This document shows, piece by piece, positions 14,229 to 25,300 of a stretch of DNA of 64,000 bases (the stretch's first letter is position 1; every line of letters starts with the position of its first letter). Origin of the DNA: Mycoplasma sp. CSL7491-lung (GTDB taxonomy: Bacteria > Bacillota_I > Bacilli_A > Mycoplasmatales > Metamycoplasmataceae); assembly GCF_018913965.1 (NCBI RefSeq), contig NZ_JAHMHG010000002.1, positions 1 to 64,000 on the forward strand, read 5' to 3'. A program made the position numbers and the translations under genes. A model generated the notes under the pieces. The model made no database searches. It had not been told where the DNA came from and saw only the letters and a program-made list of their open reading frames with translations.

Positions 14229-15100
14229 TAATACCCAAATTTAGATAATGTTTTTTCATCATCATTCCATTTCTTAGCAACTTTTACCTTTAAATATAAA
14301 GAAACAGGGACTCCAAATTGATGAGACATTTTTACTCTTGAACTTTTACTTATTTCCTTGATTTTAGATGCATTCTTTCCTATTAACATCCCTTTTTGAG
14401 ATTCTTTTTTTACATACATTATCGCTTCAATAATAATGTTATTTTCTAATTCTTGAAAAATTTCGACAGACACAGCAATAGAGTGTGGCAATTCATCGTA
14501 TAATCTTTCTATTGCTGATTCTCTTATGATTTCTTTTGCTAAAAAACGCATGCTTTTATCAGTAATAGAATCAGGATCATATTGTAATTCACCTTCGTTA
14601 GAGTATTCTTTAATAATATCAATTAAGGAAACTATTGAAGAGTCGTTATATATGTCTGTTGATACAATTTTATCAAATCCAAATTCGCCCAATTCACGGA
14701 TTTTTTTTGTTAATTTTTCAGGATTTTTTTTAATTTTATCTATTTTAGATATAACCGCTATTTTATTTTTAATATTTTCTATTTTAGATAATATTAATTT
14801 ATCTCCAGGGCCAATTTCTTCATCAGAAGGAGACAAAAATAACAAAAGATCAATTCCTTCTATAGAGTCAAAAGCATTTTTATTTAATACTTCACCTAGC
14901 TTATTTTTTGGTTTATGTATGCCAGGAGTATCCGTAAATATAATTTGATGTGTTTCGTCGGTATAAACTCCAGTGATCTGATCTCTTGTTGTTTGTGCTA
15001 CATTAGTTACAATTGCAACATTGTACCCTAAAATTGCATTTAGCAAACTACTTTTACCTACATTAGGTCTACCAACTATACTAGCAAAACATATTTTCAT
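14228..15100 (-). CDS. era: GTPase Era
   Basis: Predicted 290 aa, the normal length. G1 is GRPNVGKSSLLNAILG, G3 is DTPGIHKPKN, and the G4 position has SKID in place of NKxD. The C-terminal KH domain shows GMLIGKNASKIKEI. Era binds 16S rRNA and helps assemble the small ribosomal subunit. The ATG overlaps the cdd stop by one base (TAATG), so translation is probably coupled. It is the last gene of ybeY-cdd-era, all of which concern RNA or nucleosides. Confidence 0.95.
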   Translation of the reverse strand: MKICFASIVGRPNVGKSSLLNAILGYNVAIVTNVAQTTRDQITGVYTDETHQIIFTDTPGIHKPKNKLGEVLNKNAFDSIEGIDLLLFLSPSDEEIGPGDKLILSKIENIKNKIAVISKIDKIKKNPEKLTKKIRELGEFGFDKIVSTDIYNDSSIVSLIDIIKEYSNEGELQYDPDSITDKSMRFLAKEIIRESAIERLYDELPHSIAVSVEIFQELENNIIIEAIMYVKKESQKGMLIGKNASKIKEISKSSRVKMSHQFGVPVSLYLKVKVAKKWNDDEKTLSKFGY

Positions 15101-15489
15101 TACTTAATATTCTCCATAAAAATTGGATAAGGCACAAGTTCTGCAACAGTGTTCACTCTCATTTGAGTTCCATCATTTGAATATTGGTAAACCAAGCCAT
15201 TTTGCGGCATAAATTCAGTCATAACTTGACGACAACCTGCGCATGGGGTTATTATTTCATTTTTTCTAGAAATGATATGTATTTCTTTAAATTTACCGAC
15301 ATGTCCGCCATATGCCACAGAGCCAAATAATGCACTCCTTTCTGCACAAAGACCAGAAGGATATGCAGCATTCTCTACATTAACACCTCAATATTCTTTT
15401 CCGTCAAAATCAACAGCAATAGCAGCCACCTGAAAATTAGAATATGGAGCATATGCTTTTGACAATAAATTTCTTAATTTTTCAATCAT
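15100..15489 (-). CDS. cdd: Cytidine deaminase
   Basis: Predicted 129 aa, with one TGA read as Trp. It starts MIEKLRNLLSKAYAPYSNFQ (the YAPYSxF motif), then CAERSAL with the catalytic Glu and a Cys zinc ligand, and PCAGCRQ with the other two Cys. It converts cytidine and deoxycytidine to the uridines in nucleoside salvage. It starts 1 nt after the ybeY stop and overlaps era by 1 nt, an arrangement common in Firmicutes and Mollicutes. Confidence 0.94.
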
Positions 15490-15490
15490 T

Positions 15491-15973
15491 TTAATCCTCT
15501 CTTTTTATTTTTAATGGTTCAAAAATTTCATCAACAATTTTGTTCATAACAACTCTTTCTTCTTCTAATTCATGATCATAACCGTATAAATGAACTAATC
15601 CATGAGTAAATAAATAACAATACTCTCTTTTAATACTATGATTAAATTCCTTTGCTTGTTTTTTCATTTTATCTCAACTAATTATTAATTCACCCAAATG
15701 AATAAATGGCATCTTTTCATAAAATTCTAAATTTCCAAAGTCAAATGATAAAATATCAGTTACATAATCCTTATTTCTATATTCTTTATTTAACTTACGA
15801 ATTTTAGGTTTGGAAACAAATGTTACATCCAATATTATCTTTTTATTTGGATCTATTTTAAAAAAGTTTCCAAAATTATTAATTATTTGGATCATTTCAT
15901 CCTTAAATAACTCAACATTTTTCACTTCTTTTTTTATGTTTAATGAAATATCATAATTATTTTTCATATTCAT
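15491..15973 (-). CDS. ybeY: Endoribonuclease YbeY (rRNA maturation factor)
   Basis: Predicted 160 aa, with one TGA read as Trp. The metal site is complete: HGLVHLYGYDHE matches HGxLHLxGYDH. Upstream NKEYRNKDYVTDILSFDFG is also family-typical. It trims or quality-checks rRNA. Two ATGs are available (15971-15973 and 15965-15967). The first is favoured because TATAAT (15980-15985) ends 6 nt before it, which would make the mRNA leaderless; no Shine-Dalgarno is visible before either. Confidence 0.92.
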
Positions 15974-16004
15974 ATTTATATTATATATTATTTAGTGATA
16001 AGGG

Positions 16005-16409
16005 TTATTTTTTTAAAAAAATACTAACCAAATTGTCATAAATTATTTGACTTAAGGTTTCTGTTTTTAACTCTAATAATGAATTTAAAAATAAATTATT
16101 TTTATCTATTAAATATTTTTTTAATTCGTCATTTATTATTTCTATTTTATTATTACTAATACCTGAAATTATAATCGGATATTCGATGCTATTATTTTCA
16201 TCAAAAACTACTAAATTATATTTTTCATAAATTAATTCATTGGGTTGTATATTTTTTAGTTCTAAATTATTATCATTAAAATATATTATTACACTCTTAT
16301 AGCTTTTTACCTTATAAAAAAGACCAAAATATATTAAAAAAGATAACAAAACCAATAATACAATTAAAAAAAATATTTCTAATTTATAAAAATTTAGTAA
16401 TTTCTTCAA
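16005..16409 (-). CDS. Small single-pass membrane protein, partner of the C39 ABC exporter
   Basis: Predicted 134 aa. Residues about 12-33 form one strong transmembrane helix and the rest is a polar domain with several beta-like stretches. I do not recognise a family. Its start overlaps the last 26 bases of the ABC exporter gene, so it is surely cotranscribed and probably works with it, perhaps as a shortened counterpart of the HlyD-type adaptors of bacteriocin exporters. That function is inferred only from position and topology. Confidence 0.65.
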   Translation of the reverse strand: MKKLLNFYKLEIFFLIVLLVLLSFLIYFGLFYKVKSYKSVIIYFNDNNLELKNIQPNELIYEKYNLVVFDENNSIEYPIIISGISNNKIEIINDELKKYLIDKNNLFLNSLLELKTETLSQIIYDNLVSIFLKK

Positions 16410-18414
16410 TTTTAATTATCCTTGCATTATCAAAAATATATTTAGAATTATGGCTGATTTCAAGTGTTAATTTATTATTTAATAATTTAGTTAATTTTTC
16501 TTTCAAAAAAATGAAAACATCTTCGCTTATCGCTTCAAAAGCTTCATCAAAAATAAATACATCATAATCATATAATAACAACTTCAAAAACTTGACTAAT
16601 TGTATTTGTCCACTCGATAATTTCTTTACCATAACATCTTCTCTTATTTGCATATTAAGAGCTTTAAACGCTTCATAAATTTGAAATTTATTTAAAATAT
16701 TAGTAAAATTTTCCCAATCATCTATTAACAAATATTCTTTTAAAGTAGAATTAGGTATATTTTTGTTATCTCCAATATAACAAATTCTTTGTTTTATAAA
16801 ATCATTATCATATAAATTGACCAAATTATTATTAATAAAAATTTCACCATTAGTAATATTATACTTACCCATTAACAAAGATGACAGTGTTGTTTTCCCG
16901 CTACCGTTATTACCTTTTAATATATTATTACCTTCTAAAGTTAATCTCGGAATATTAACTGAATATTTTTCTTGGCTTTTATTATATTTATAAGAAACAT
17001 ATGATAATTTTATTTGCTTTATTTGTCCAATATTATCAAAATTTAAAGTTTTAGTTTTACGTTTATTTTTTTTAAAAATATTTAATATATTTTTGTTTAA
17101 TTTGAAGTTTTGAGTCTCTTTTATAATAGGTTCTATTTGTTTGATCGGTGATAAGAACATTTTTGTTCCCGTTAAGAAAAATAATAATTGATATAAATTT
17201 ATTTTATTATTTCAAATTTGTAGAGATCCGAAAAATAGAATCAAAATGGGAATTATGATGTCAATAAATTTATTAATACTATCAAAATAACTTTCACTAA
17301 CTATAAAAGACTTAAAACTGCAATTATGACTTTGAAAATTTTTTATCATTTTATTTTTAAATTTTTCTTCTTCTAACAAAAGAAAGTTAGTCTTTAATAT
17401 TTTAATATAATTATCTAAAGATCTATCTAAAGATATTGATTCAGAAATTAAAAAATTAGTTGATTTTCGATATCATAAGTAATATAAAAAAGTAAATGTT
17501 CCTATCAAAGCTCCTATAATAATCATAATCAAAGTCAACAAATAACTAGTTATTAAAATTAGTGTAAGCGAAATCAAAAAGGAAAGTAGAATATATAAAA
17601 CTCTTGGTATAAATGTCATCTTATATGCTTCAATTTGGTATATATTATTTATTCTCTGTTTAATTTCTATTTCGTTTAAATTATTAATTAAATTAATATT
17701 TTCTTTAGAAAATGTTTCTAGTATATTTAAGAATTCTTTTTCAAAATTCTTTAAAACAATTATTTTAGTCGTTTTATTTATTATAAGGCTTATCAATAAT
17801 GAAAATGAAGTAAAAGTAACAAAAATAATTATTAAATAATAAAATTCATTTATTTGCCTAGTTGGAACTAATGATTGTAATATATATTTAGTAACAAAAG
17901 GATAAATTAAATTTAAAATCAACTCTAAAAGAAGTGAAAAAAATAGAAAATAAGAATATTTATTTATGTTAAATATTTTTTTGGGTTCCTTATATTTTTC
18001 TAAAGGAGATATTTTTTTATTGAACTTAACAATTATATTTAAAAATATATTTTTAAAATCTATGATTTTTGAATTTATAATTTTTCCAGAGCCGGGATCA
18101 TAATATTTGACATAATCATTTTCTATATCTTCAATAAAAACTATATGTTGAAATTCTTCATTTCTAACAATTGCCCCAAAAGGATATTCACTTTTTTCTA
18201 ATTGTCTTAGTTCACTAATTTTACAATAGTAAGAAGTTAAGCTATATCCATATGAACTAATTGTATCTTTTAAATTGGTTAAACTTATTCCAGTATCATC
18301 ATACATTACGTTAATTTTTAATTCATTAATGTCATAATCTTCGTTATGATATTTTTTAGCGTAATATTTAAATACATATAACGAACAATCTCTATAATCG
18401 TATTGCTTTTCCAT
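16384..18414 (-). CDS. C39 peptidase-containing ABC exporter (bacteriocin/peptide type)
   Basis: Predicted 676 aa, reading two TGA codons (17473-17475 and 17212-17214) as Trp. Domain 1 (1-150) is a C39 cysteine peptidase: Gln4, Cys10 in YDYRDCS, His90 in FQHIVFIEDI and Asp106 in YYDPGSG. Domain 2 (about 150-450) has the transmembrane helices. Domain 3 is the ATPase with Walker A GNNGSGKTT (about 501), signature LSSGQ, Walker B VFIFDEA and an H-loop ISHNS. Such proteins cut a double-glycine leader and export the peptide. No leader peptide gene was found nearby. The family length is about 700 aa, so it is complete. Confidence 0.88.
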
Positions 18415-18438
18415 ACTTAATAAGGAAATTAAAAATAA

Positions 18439-18470
18439 AAAAGAACTATAAATGTAAAAATAGTTCCTTT
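18439..18470 (-). terminator. tpiA terminator
   Basis: On the minus strand AAAGGAACTATTTT pairs through GGAACTAT/ATAGTTCTT around a short loop and is followed by TTTTTATTTTTA. It lies between tpiA and the C39 exporter, so the exporter needs its own promoter. Confidence 0.75.
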
Positions 18471-18478
18471 TTTCATTA

Positions 18479-19213
18479 TTATTTACCTAATGTTAATAAT
18501 TTTACAAAACTTTCAACCTCTAATGAAGCTCCACCAACTAAAAATCCGTCTATATCTTTTTGAGATGATAGTTCATTTATGTTATTAGGATTAACACTTC
18601 CACCATATTGAACTTTTAAATCATTTGATGTAATTGAGTGGATATATGCACATACATCTTGTGCAATTTCTGGTGTTGCAACTTTACCTGTTCCAATCGC
18701 TCAAATTGGTTCATAAGCAACAACTACTTTAGTATAATCTAAGTCTGCAATTGACTTCTCAATTTGATTTTTAACAACTTCTTTAGTTAAACCTTTTTCG
18801 TATTCTTCAAGGGTTTCCCCTACACAAATAATTGGTGTCATACCAGCTTCAATTGTAGCTTTTGCTTTAGCATAAACCTCTTCATTTGTTTCATGATAAT
18901 ATGTACGTCTTTCTGAGTGACCTAAAATTACATAATCAACATTTAAGTCATTTAGCATTGATGTTGAGACTTCACCTGTGTATGCCCCTTTTGGTTTATC
19001 ACTAACGTTTTGAGCTGCTAATTTTAAGTCTGTTACTTTATTTAATCTAAATGCTGATAAGTTAACAGATGGTACTCCTACACCAAATTTAACGTTTTTA
19101 TAAATTAAATCTTTTTTTGATTGGTATTCTTTTGAAAAATCACTAATAAATTTTTCTGTTTCAGAGAAATTTTTATTCATTTTTCAGTTACCGATTATTA
19201 TTAATTCTTTCAT
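18479..19213 (-). CDS. tpiA: Triosephosphate isomerase
   Basis: Predicted 244 aa, with two TGA codons as Trp. It begins [15 protein letters not shown], has the catalytic His segment [12 protein letters not shown], the catalytic Glu in VVAYEPIWAIGTGKV, and the phosphate loops [10 protein letters not shown] and [10 protein letters not shown]. It interconverts DHAP and glyceraldehyde 3-phosphate. GAGGT precedes the ATG and TATAAT lies about 30 nt upstream. It stands alone between two terminators. Confidence 0.97.
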
Positions 19214-19272
19214 TTATACCTCTTATTTTTTTATTTTAATAATTATAAAATATTTTCTTTTATTTTATTGAA

Positions 19273-19306
19273 AAAATATTAGCAATTTTAACTTTGCTAA
19301 TATTTT
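19273..19306 (-). terminator. Terminator of the downstream giant gene
   Basis: AAAATATTAGCAA (19273-19285) and TTGCTAATATTTT (19294-19306) form a perfect 13-bp stem, followed on the minus strand by TTTT. It sits 5 nt after the stop codon at 19311. Confidence 0.85.
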
Positions 19307-19310
19307 AACA

Positions 19311-22300
19311 TTATTTATTTTTAATAGTTTCGGTTGGATATGTCATCTTATCACCAATATAATTAGTTGCTCCGAATTCTAAAACGAATTCAATAGCCAA
19401 TCTTATAGTATTTTTTAGGTCGCTTTCGTCATATTCATTAAAATCTGCAGTTACACTTAATTTTTGACGAGCACCTTTAAGCCACATAGCTCAAACACTT
19501 CTTCCGTTTTCTCATATTTTTCGATTATACATGAACTCCTTCATCAATTCGAAATATTTAGGCGAATGTTGGAAATCATACTCCACATTTCTACCACCTA
19601 AAACAGGCGCAAAAGTATTTGTTCCATGAATGACCATTCCAGTATATTCTTTGTAACTATTAGGGTCAATACCTAGTTGTATAAATGAAAGTGATCAACC
19701 ATCACCTCAACGTCTATTAGTTGGTATGGTTGCATAATATTTATCTTTATTATATTTATCTTTATATATTTGTGTCAATTTATTAATTAAATAATCTTTT
19801 CATCTTTCTCTTAAAGATACACTTGTTCCATCTTCTTTTTTGTATTGATGATTTCCTAAATTGCTTCCTATATCAGGAACAAAACTATTTAGATATCTAA
19901 ATAGACCAGAAAAAGCATAAATATCTCAACCATCATTAAATTCTAAAATAGATTTATAACTTTGATTATTTGGATGCTCTTCTTTAACAGTTAATAATTT
20001 ATCCCTATCGGATTTCTTTAATTCAAATAATCATGAAATAGCTTCATTTGTATTTTCTTTATAACTATAATTTTCAGAATAATTTATAGAATTTTCATCG
20101 TTATCTTTTTTAACCTTATTATAAACATAATGTTTTATTATATGGCTTCTATTTATATCAAATTCAATTTTATCAAGATTATAAACATATCCTGCTTTCA
20201 TTCCTTTGGCTTTTAAATCAAAGAAAATATAATCAGTGTTATCGACCTTACGTACTAAAATATTAGAATTTTCATTTGTAAGTTCGAGTCTATCTATTAA
20301 AGTAACGTTATTAAATCTATCATTTGTAAATGAATTACCAGTGTTAGCTTCACCTTTTAAATGAATTCTAATATTTTTAATACTACTAATATCAATATTT
20401 TCGGCTGTAAAACCATTTATTTGCACATTAGCATCAACACTTTTTTCGATCATTTCAGCACCTTGTGGCCGAGAATTTTCATCTAATATTGCTTCTTCTA
20501 AATTATTTCATGACATACTTACATTGTTAGCGGTTATTGTACCTAGTTTGATATTAAAGTTATAAATAGATGCATATTTATTATTTATTATATTTTTACT
20601 ACTTAGAATAACATTTTTATCATTAGCATCATAATCTAATACTACAACTTTATGTAAATCATAATGTCCATCATCAATAAAATTTTTAATTGGGAAATTA
20701 AATTTTAAATTACTATTATTTAATAATATTGGTTTAGATACAACATAATTATCACCTTTTGATGATTTAACAACTAAATAAATATATTTATCCTTATAAT
20801 CACCTTCAACTTTATTTAATTGAATTTCACCTACAACATCTTCATTGTATCAATTAAACTGACTTATACTTGAATTATTATCTTTTTTTGGTTTGAAAAT
20901 AAGTAATTCATAATATTTATTTAATTCATTAATTAATGTATTTAAATCACCCAAATTAGCTGCATTTCTGAATTTTTCATTAAATTCTAATTTCTTTGAA
21001 GGGTCTTTAATTTCGTAATTTACTAACCTTTCGGCTATTTTGTGTTTTTCGTTATATATTCCATCTATTTCGCTAATAAGAGTATCGTATTGAGTTTCGG
21101 TTTTATTTAAAAAGTCAATTTCGCTTCCTAGTTTTGTTTTGTAAGTTTCTCGTTCTGAAGACCCGTTTAATATGTTTAATTTGTCTTTTACATCATTATA
21201 TTTTCTCTTTAATATTTCTTCAACTTTTTTAGAATCATTATTAATTTTAGATTCAGTTACACTATCATCAACATTGTTGTTTGAGTCAAAAGTAAATTGA
21301 GATAAATCATTTGTTTTTTTAGTAGTTTCCTTTAATTTTCCTATTAATATATTTGTTTTTTTAGCTTCACTGTTTAAGAAATTAATAGAATTATTAATTA
21401 GATTATCATATTCACTTTCAGTGTTATAAATAGTTGTTTTGGATGTTGAATTACTTCTTATTGAATTATCTTCATTTAATCTTTCTAAAGTTGAAATTGC
21501 CTTTTGTCTTTTGGATTCTAAATATTTAGTAGCATCAGTTATAACAGTATCTATTTGCTCGCTAGTGCTTTTTGCCGAATTAACTATGTTATCTCAATTT
21601 GTTTTTTGGTCGCCATTATTCAATCTTGCTTTTAAAGACTCTCAATCATTCTTTGCCTTTTCTTGTTTAATTTTACTTCTAACATTTTCTGCCGCTTCTT
21701 TTGTTCCTGCCATATCTAGTTCAGTTTGTAATGATTGTTTTTGATTACTTCGATTATCTAAATTATTTAATTCTTGTTGAACACTAGCTAATGTTGTTTT
21801 AAATGAATTAACCTTAAGGTCTAAGGTTTCCTTTTTACTTAATGTGTCAACTTTTTTTCATTCCTCTAACAATGAGGTTCTATTAGACTCTTTACCTATT
21901 GAATTAATAGTATTTTTTAAACTTTGTAAGTTATTAAATAAATTATTTGCATTTGTAACAAGAGTTTCTAATCCTCTTTCATCGTTTGAAGTTAAATTAT
22001 TAATATCGTTTACTGTTGTAACGGTTTGATTTTGATCTTCAAACTTATCTTTGATGGCCTTAATTGCATCATTTTGTTTTTTTCTAAAATTAATTTTTTC
22101 GATGATTGAATCTAACATTGAATTAACACTATTATTACCTATTATTTCTTTATTTAGGTCTTTAAAAGCATCGGACACTAATGAATCGAATTGATTTTTA
22201 TATTCAACGCCTAGCTCTGCTTGTTTTGTTCTTAATGTTTTAAGTTTGTTTTTGATGATTTCAAAATCATTAGATAATGATTTGATTTTTTCTTTAGAAT

Positions 22301-25300
22301 CAGCTATTGAACTATTAATTTTTGAATCAAAAAACTCTTTCGCTTCTTGTTCATTAGAAAATTCAGACTCATTTTTTTCTTTCAATTTATTTGATTCTGA
22401 TACTGTTTCAATCGCTATTTCCTTTAACGATAATAATTCATCACCATTATCTAAAACGGAATCTTTTTTGTCACTTAAATATTTTCTAGCATTTAAAGGC
22501 ATTTTTTCAATTTCATCTTGGACTTCTTTTCTTAATGTTCCCATTCTTTGAATAACACTTTGTTTAATAGTATCAATTTGATCTTGTGTTGTTGCTGAAT
22601 CTATATTATCATTTTTTGTTTTTTGCTCGCTTAAAGGTAATTTTTTAACTTCTTCTCTTGCTTCTTCTTTATATAAATTGATTGCATCTTCTTGTTCTTT
22701 AAGTTTTCCCTCTACATCTGTTTCTAAGGTATCTAAATTTTCATTATCAGAATTTGCTCTATTATTTAAATCGTTTCTAACATTTTCATCATTTATTTTT
22801 GAAATTTTATCTTTAATATTTTTGACTCTTAATTCTCTATCAGCTTTTTTCTCTAATTTAATAATTTTTGTGTAAGTATTAGTATCACCAGAGTTTAATT
22901 CATTAATTAACTGGTCTTTTGTATCTTTATCTAAATCAAGTGAATTAATATGATCTCTTGCTTTATTTTTTCTTGATAATATAGCTTGGTCAACTTTTGA
23001 GCTTATTAATTTATCATTTTCTTCTGTTCAATTTGAGTCATTTATGGAATCAAATTCAAGTTTTATTGCATTATATTTAGAATTTTCATCATTCATTTTA
23101 TCGACTGTTAACAATCCTTTTTCTGTAACGTGAATTTTTTCCAAATCAGAACTTGTTTTTGAAATAATTTGTGTTTTTTCATTTTGAAGATTCTTAATTA
23201 ATTTTTCAATTTCTTTCACTGAATTTTTACTTGCATTTTCGACATTTTTCTTAACTTCATTACTATCTAAGAATTTATTTTTTAATTTTGTTAATTCTCT
23301 ATTTTTATCATCAACTTTTGCTTGAATGTCTCTTTTTATAGCATTTACTTCTTCAATGGTATTAGCTTGAGAAATTTTAGTATTAAATGATTCTAAATCT
23401 TCATCACTTAATTCGTTCTTTGCAAGTTCTTTAGCTTTTGTTTTTGCATTTTCAAGAGCGTTTTCTCTATCTAATTCCGCAACCGCTAAATTGTATACTT
23501 CGTTTATATCATCAACTTGTGATTTATTTTTAAGCATTTGTTCTAATTCTTGCTTTTTAGTCTCGTCAGCGACTTCAGTTATTTTAGAATTTGTATATTC
23601 TAAGGCCTTAGGAATTATTGTATTTTTAGAATAATCTTTTAATTTTTTAACAGTATCAAGACCATCTGTCGACATTAGATCTTTATCTAAAATTAATTTG
23701 TTAATTTCAGATCTAATCTCATCTTTTTTATTATTGAATGTTTCGTTACTTAATCTGATTAAATTGTTTAATTGATCTTCATTATCCGCTTTTGCTAGAT
23801 CTTCTTTTGATTTTACATATGTTAAATCACCTTCTAACTTAGCAACCGCAGCTGTAGCTTCTTTCTTTTTATCGTTAATTATTTTTTCGGCTTCTGCTTG
23901 TTTTGTTGCAATGTCTTGAAGACTATTTGAAGAATAAATAAAATTTAATAATTGATTTTTTTGTTCGTTTGTATCAGATAATTTTTTTATTGCATTTTCT
24001 GCTTTTTCTCTAGCTATTGTTAAATTAACTCTATTTTCTAATTCTTTAAGTTTTAAACTTGTGTCGGCACTTTCGATTAATTCTTTAATTTTATTTTTTT
24101 CTTCTTGATCATTAATTTGTTCTAAATTAGATTTAGCTCATGTTTTAAGTTTTTCAATTTGTTTTTCAACTTCGTTAACTACATCTTCATAAGCCTTTTG
24201 AGTATCTGTTGTTTTAGCACCATTTAACTTAGTAACAAAATCTGAATGATTATTTTGACCTTGAATATTTTCGCTTAATCTCTCAAGAGCTATTTCAGCA
24301 TTATTTTTAAACTTATTTAATTCTGCAATTGCTTCATTTTTAATATTAGCAATTTCTGTTTCTGATGTTGCATTATTAAGACTTGTTTTTAATTTATTTT
24401 TTGGGTTTTTATTTTCGGTTAATTTGTTAATTAAATCATTTTCAACCTTTGTTTTTTCATCACTAATAAATTTATTTACATCGTTTATAACGTTTTGAAC
24501 TTCTTCTTTAGTGTTAGATTGATTTATTCTTCCGATAAATTCTTGTTGTTTTTCGCTACTTAAGTTTACTTTTTCTTTTATTTCTCTTTTAGCATTTTCT
24601 TTTGCTAAGTTAAGTTCTGCTAACTCACTTCTAGCTTTTTTTCTTGCTTTTTGTGCAATTTGTTCTAATGCATTTATTTTGTTTTGTTTTTCATCATCTG
24701 TTGAAGGTCTATTTTTTAATATTTCTTCAACTTGCTCAAGCATATTTTCTTTATCAAGAACTTTATTTATTTCATCTTTTACATATTTTGCATATTTCTC
24801 TACTTCTGCAGTGTTTTCTATATTATGTAACTCAGAAAAATTGTTAGCATTTTCTGCTTCAGCTTGTAATTTTTCTTTTTTATCGTATTGATCCACAATA
24901 ACTGTATTGTTTTTGTAAGAACCTTGTTCATTTATTTTGTTCTTTGTATTTGATTTTAAAGTATCAAATTCTGAAATTAAATCATTTTTTAATTGTTTTA
25001 ATTCTAATTCATTAGCTTCGTCATTGTTTCTGAGTTCGAATGCATCATAATTGTTTGAACCTTCAATTTTAGCTAATAAAGGTTTAATTTCTTCTTTTAA
25101 GGATCTAATTACTTCAATAGCGTCATTTTTTATTTTATTAACCGCTTCTAAAGTTGTTGCGTTTTCGATATCAGTTAATTTATTATTTTTGTCTTCTAAC
25201 TTATTAACAGCAACTCTCGCTTTTTCTTTTACTGATTTCAATTGAAGATCTTGTTCATTTTTATCGTTATTTATTAATTTTTCAATTTCGTTCAATTGTT

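Noticed and set aside
14526-14948. 140-aa ORF on the + strand opposite era
   Set aside because: It lies fully within the clearly real era gene, has low-complexity hydrophobic composition and no ribosome binding site. Antisense ORFs of this kind are common in AT-rich DNA with UGA as a sense codon.
19273-19306. TTAGCAA...TTGCTAA looking like another CIRCE element
   Set aside because: The spacing between the arms is wrong (4 nt between 9-nt arms), it is part of a longer perfect 13-bp stem with a T run, and it lies after a stop codon. It is a terminator.
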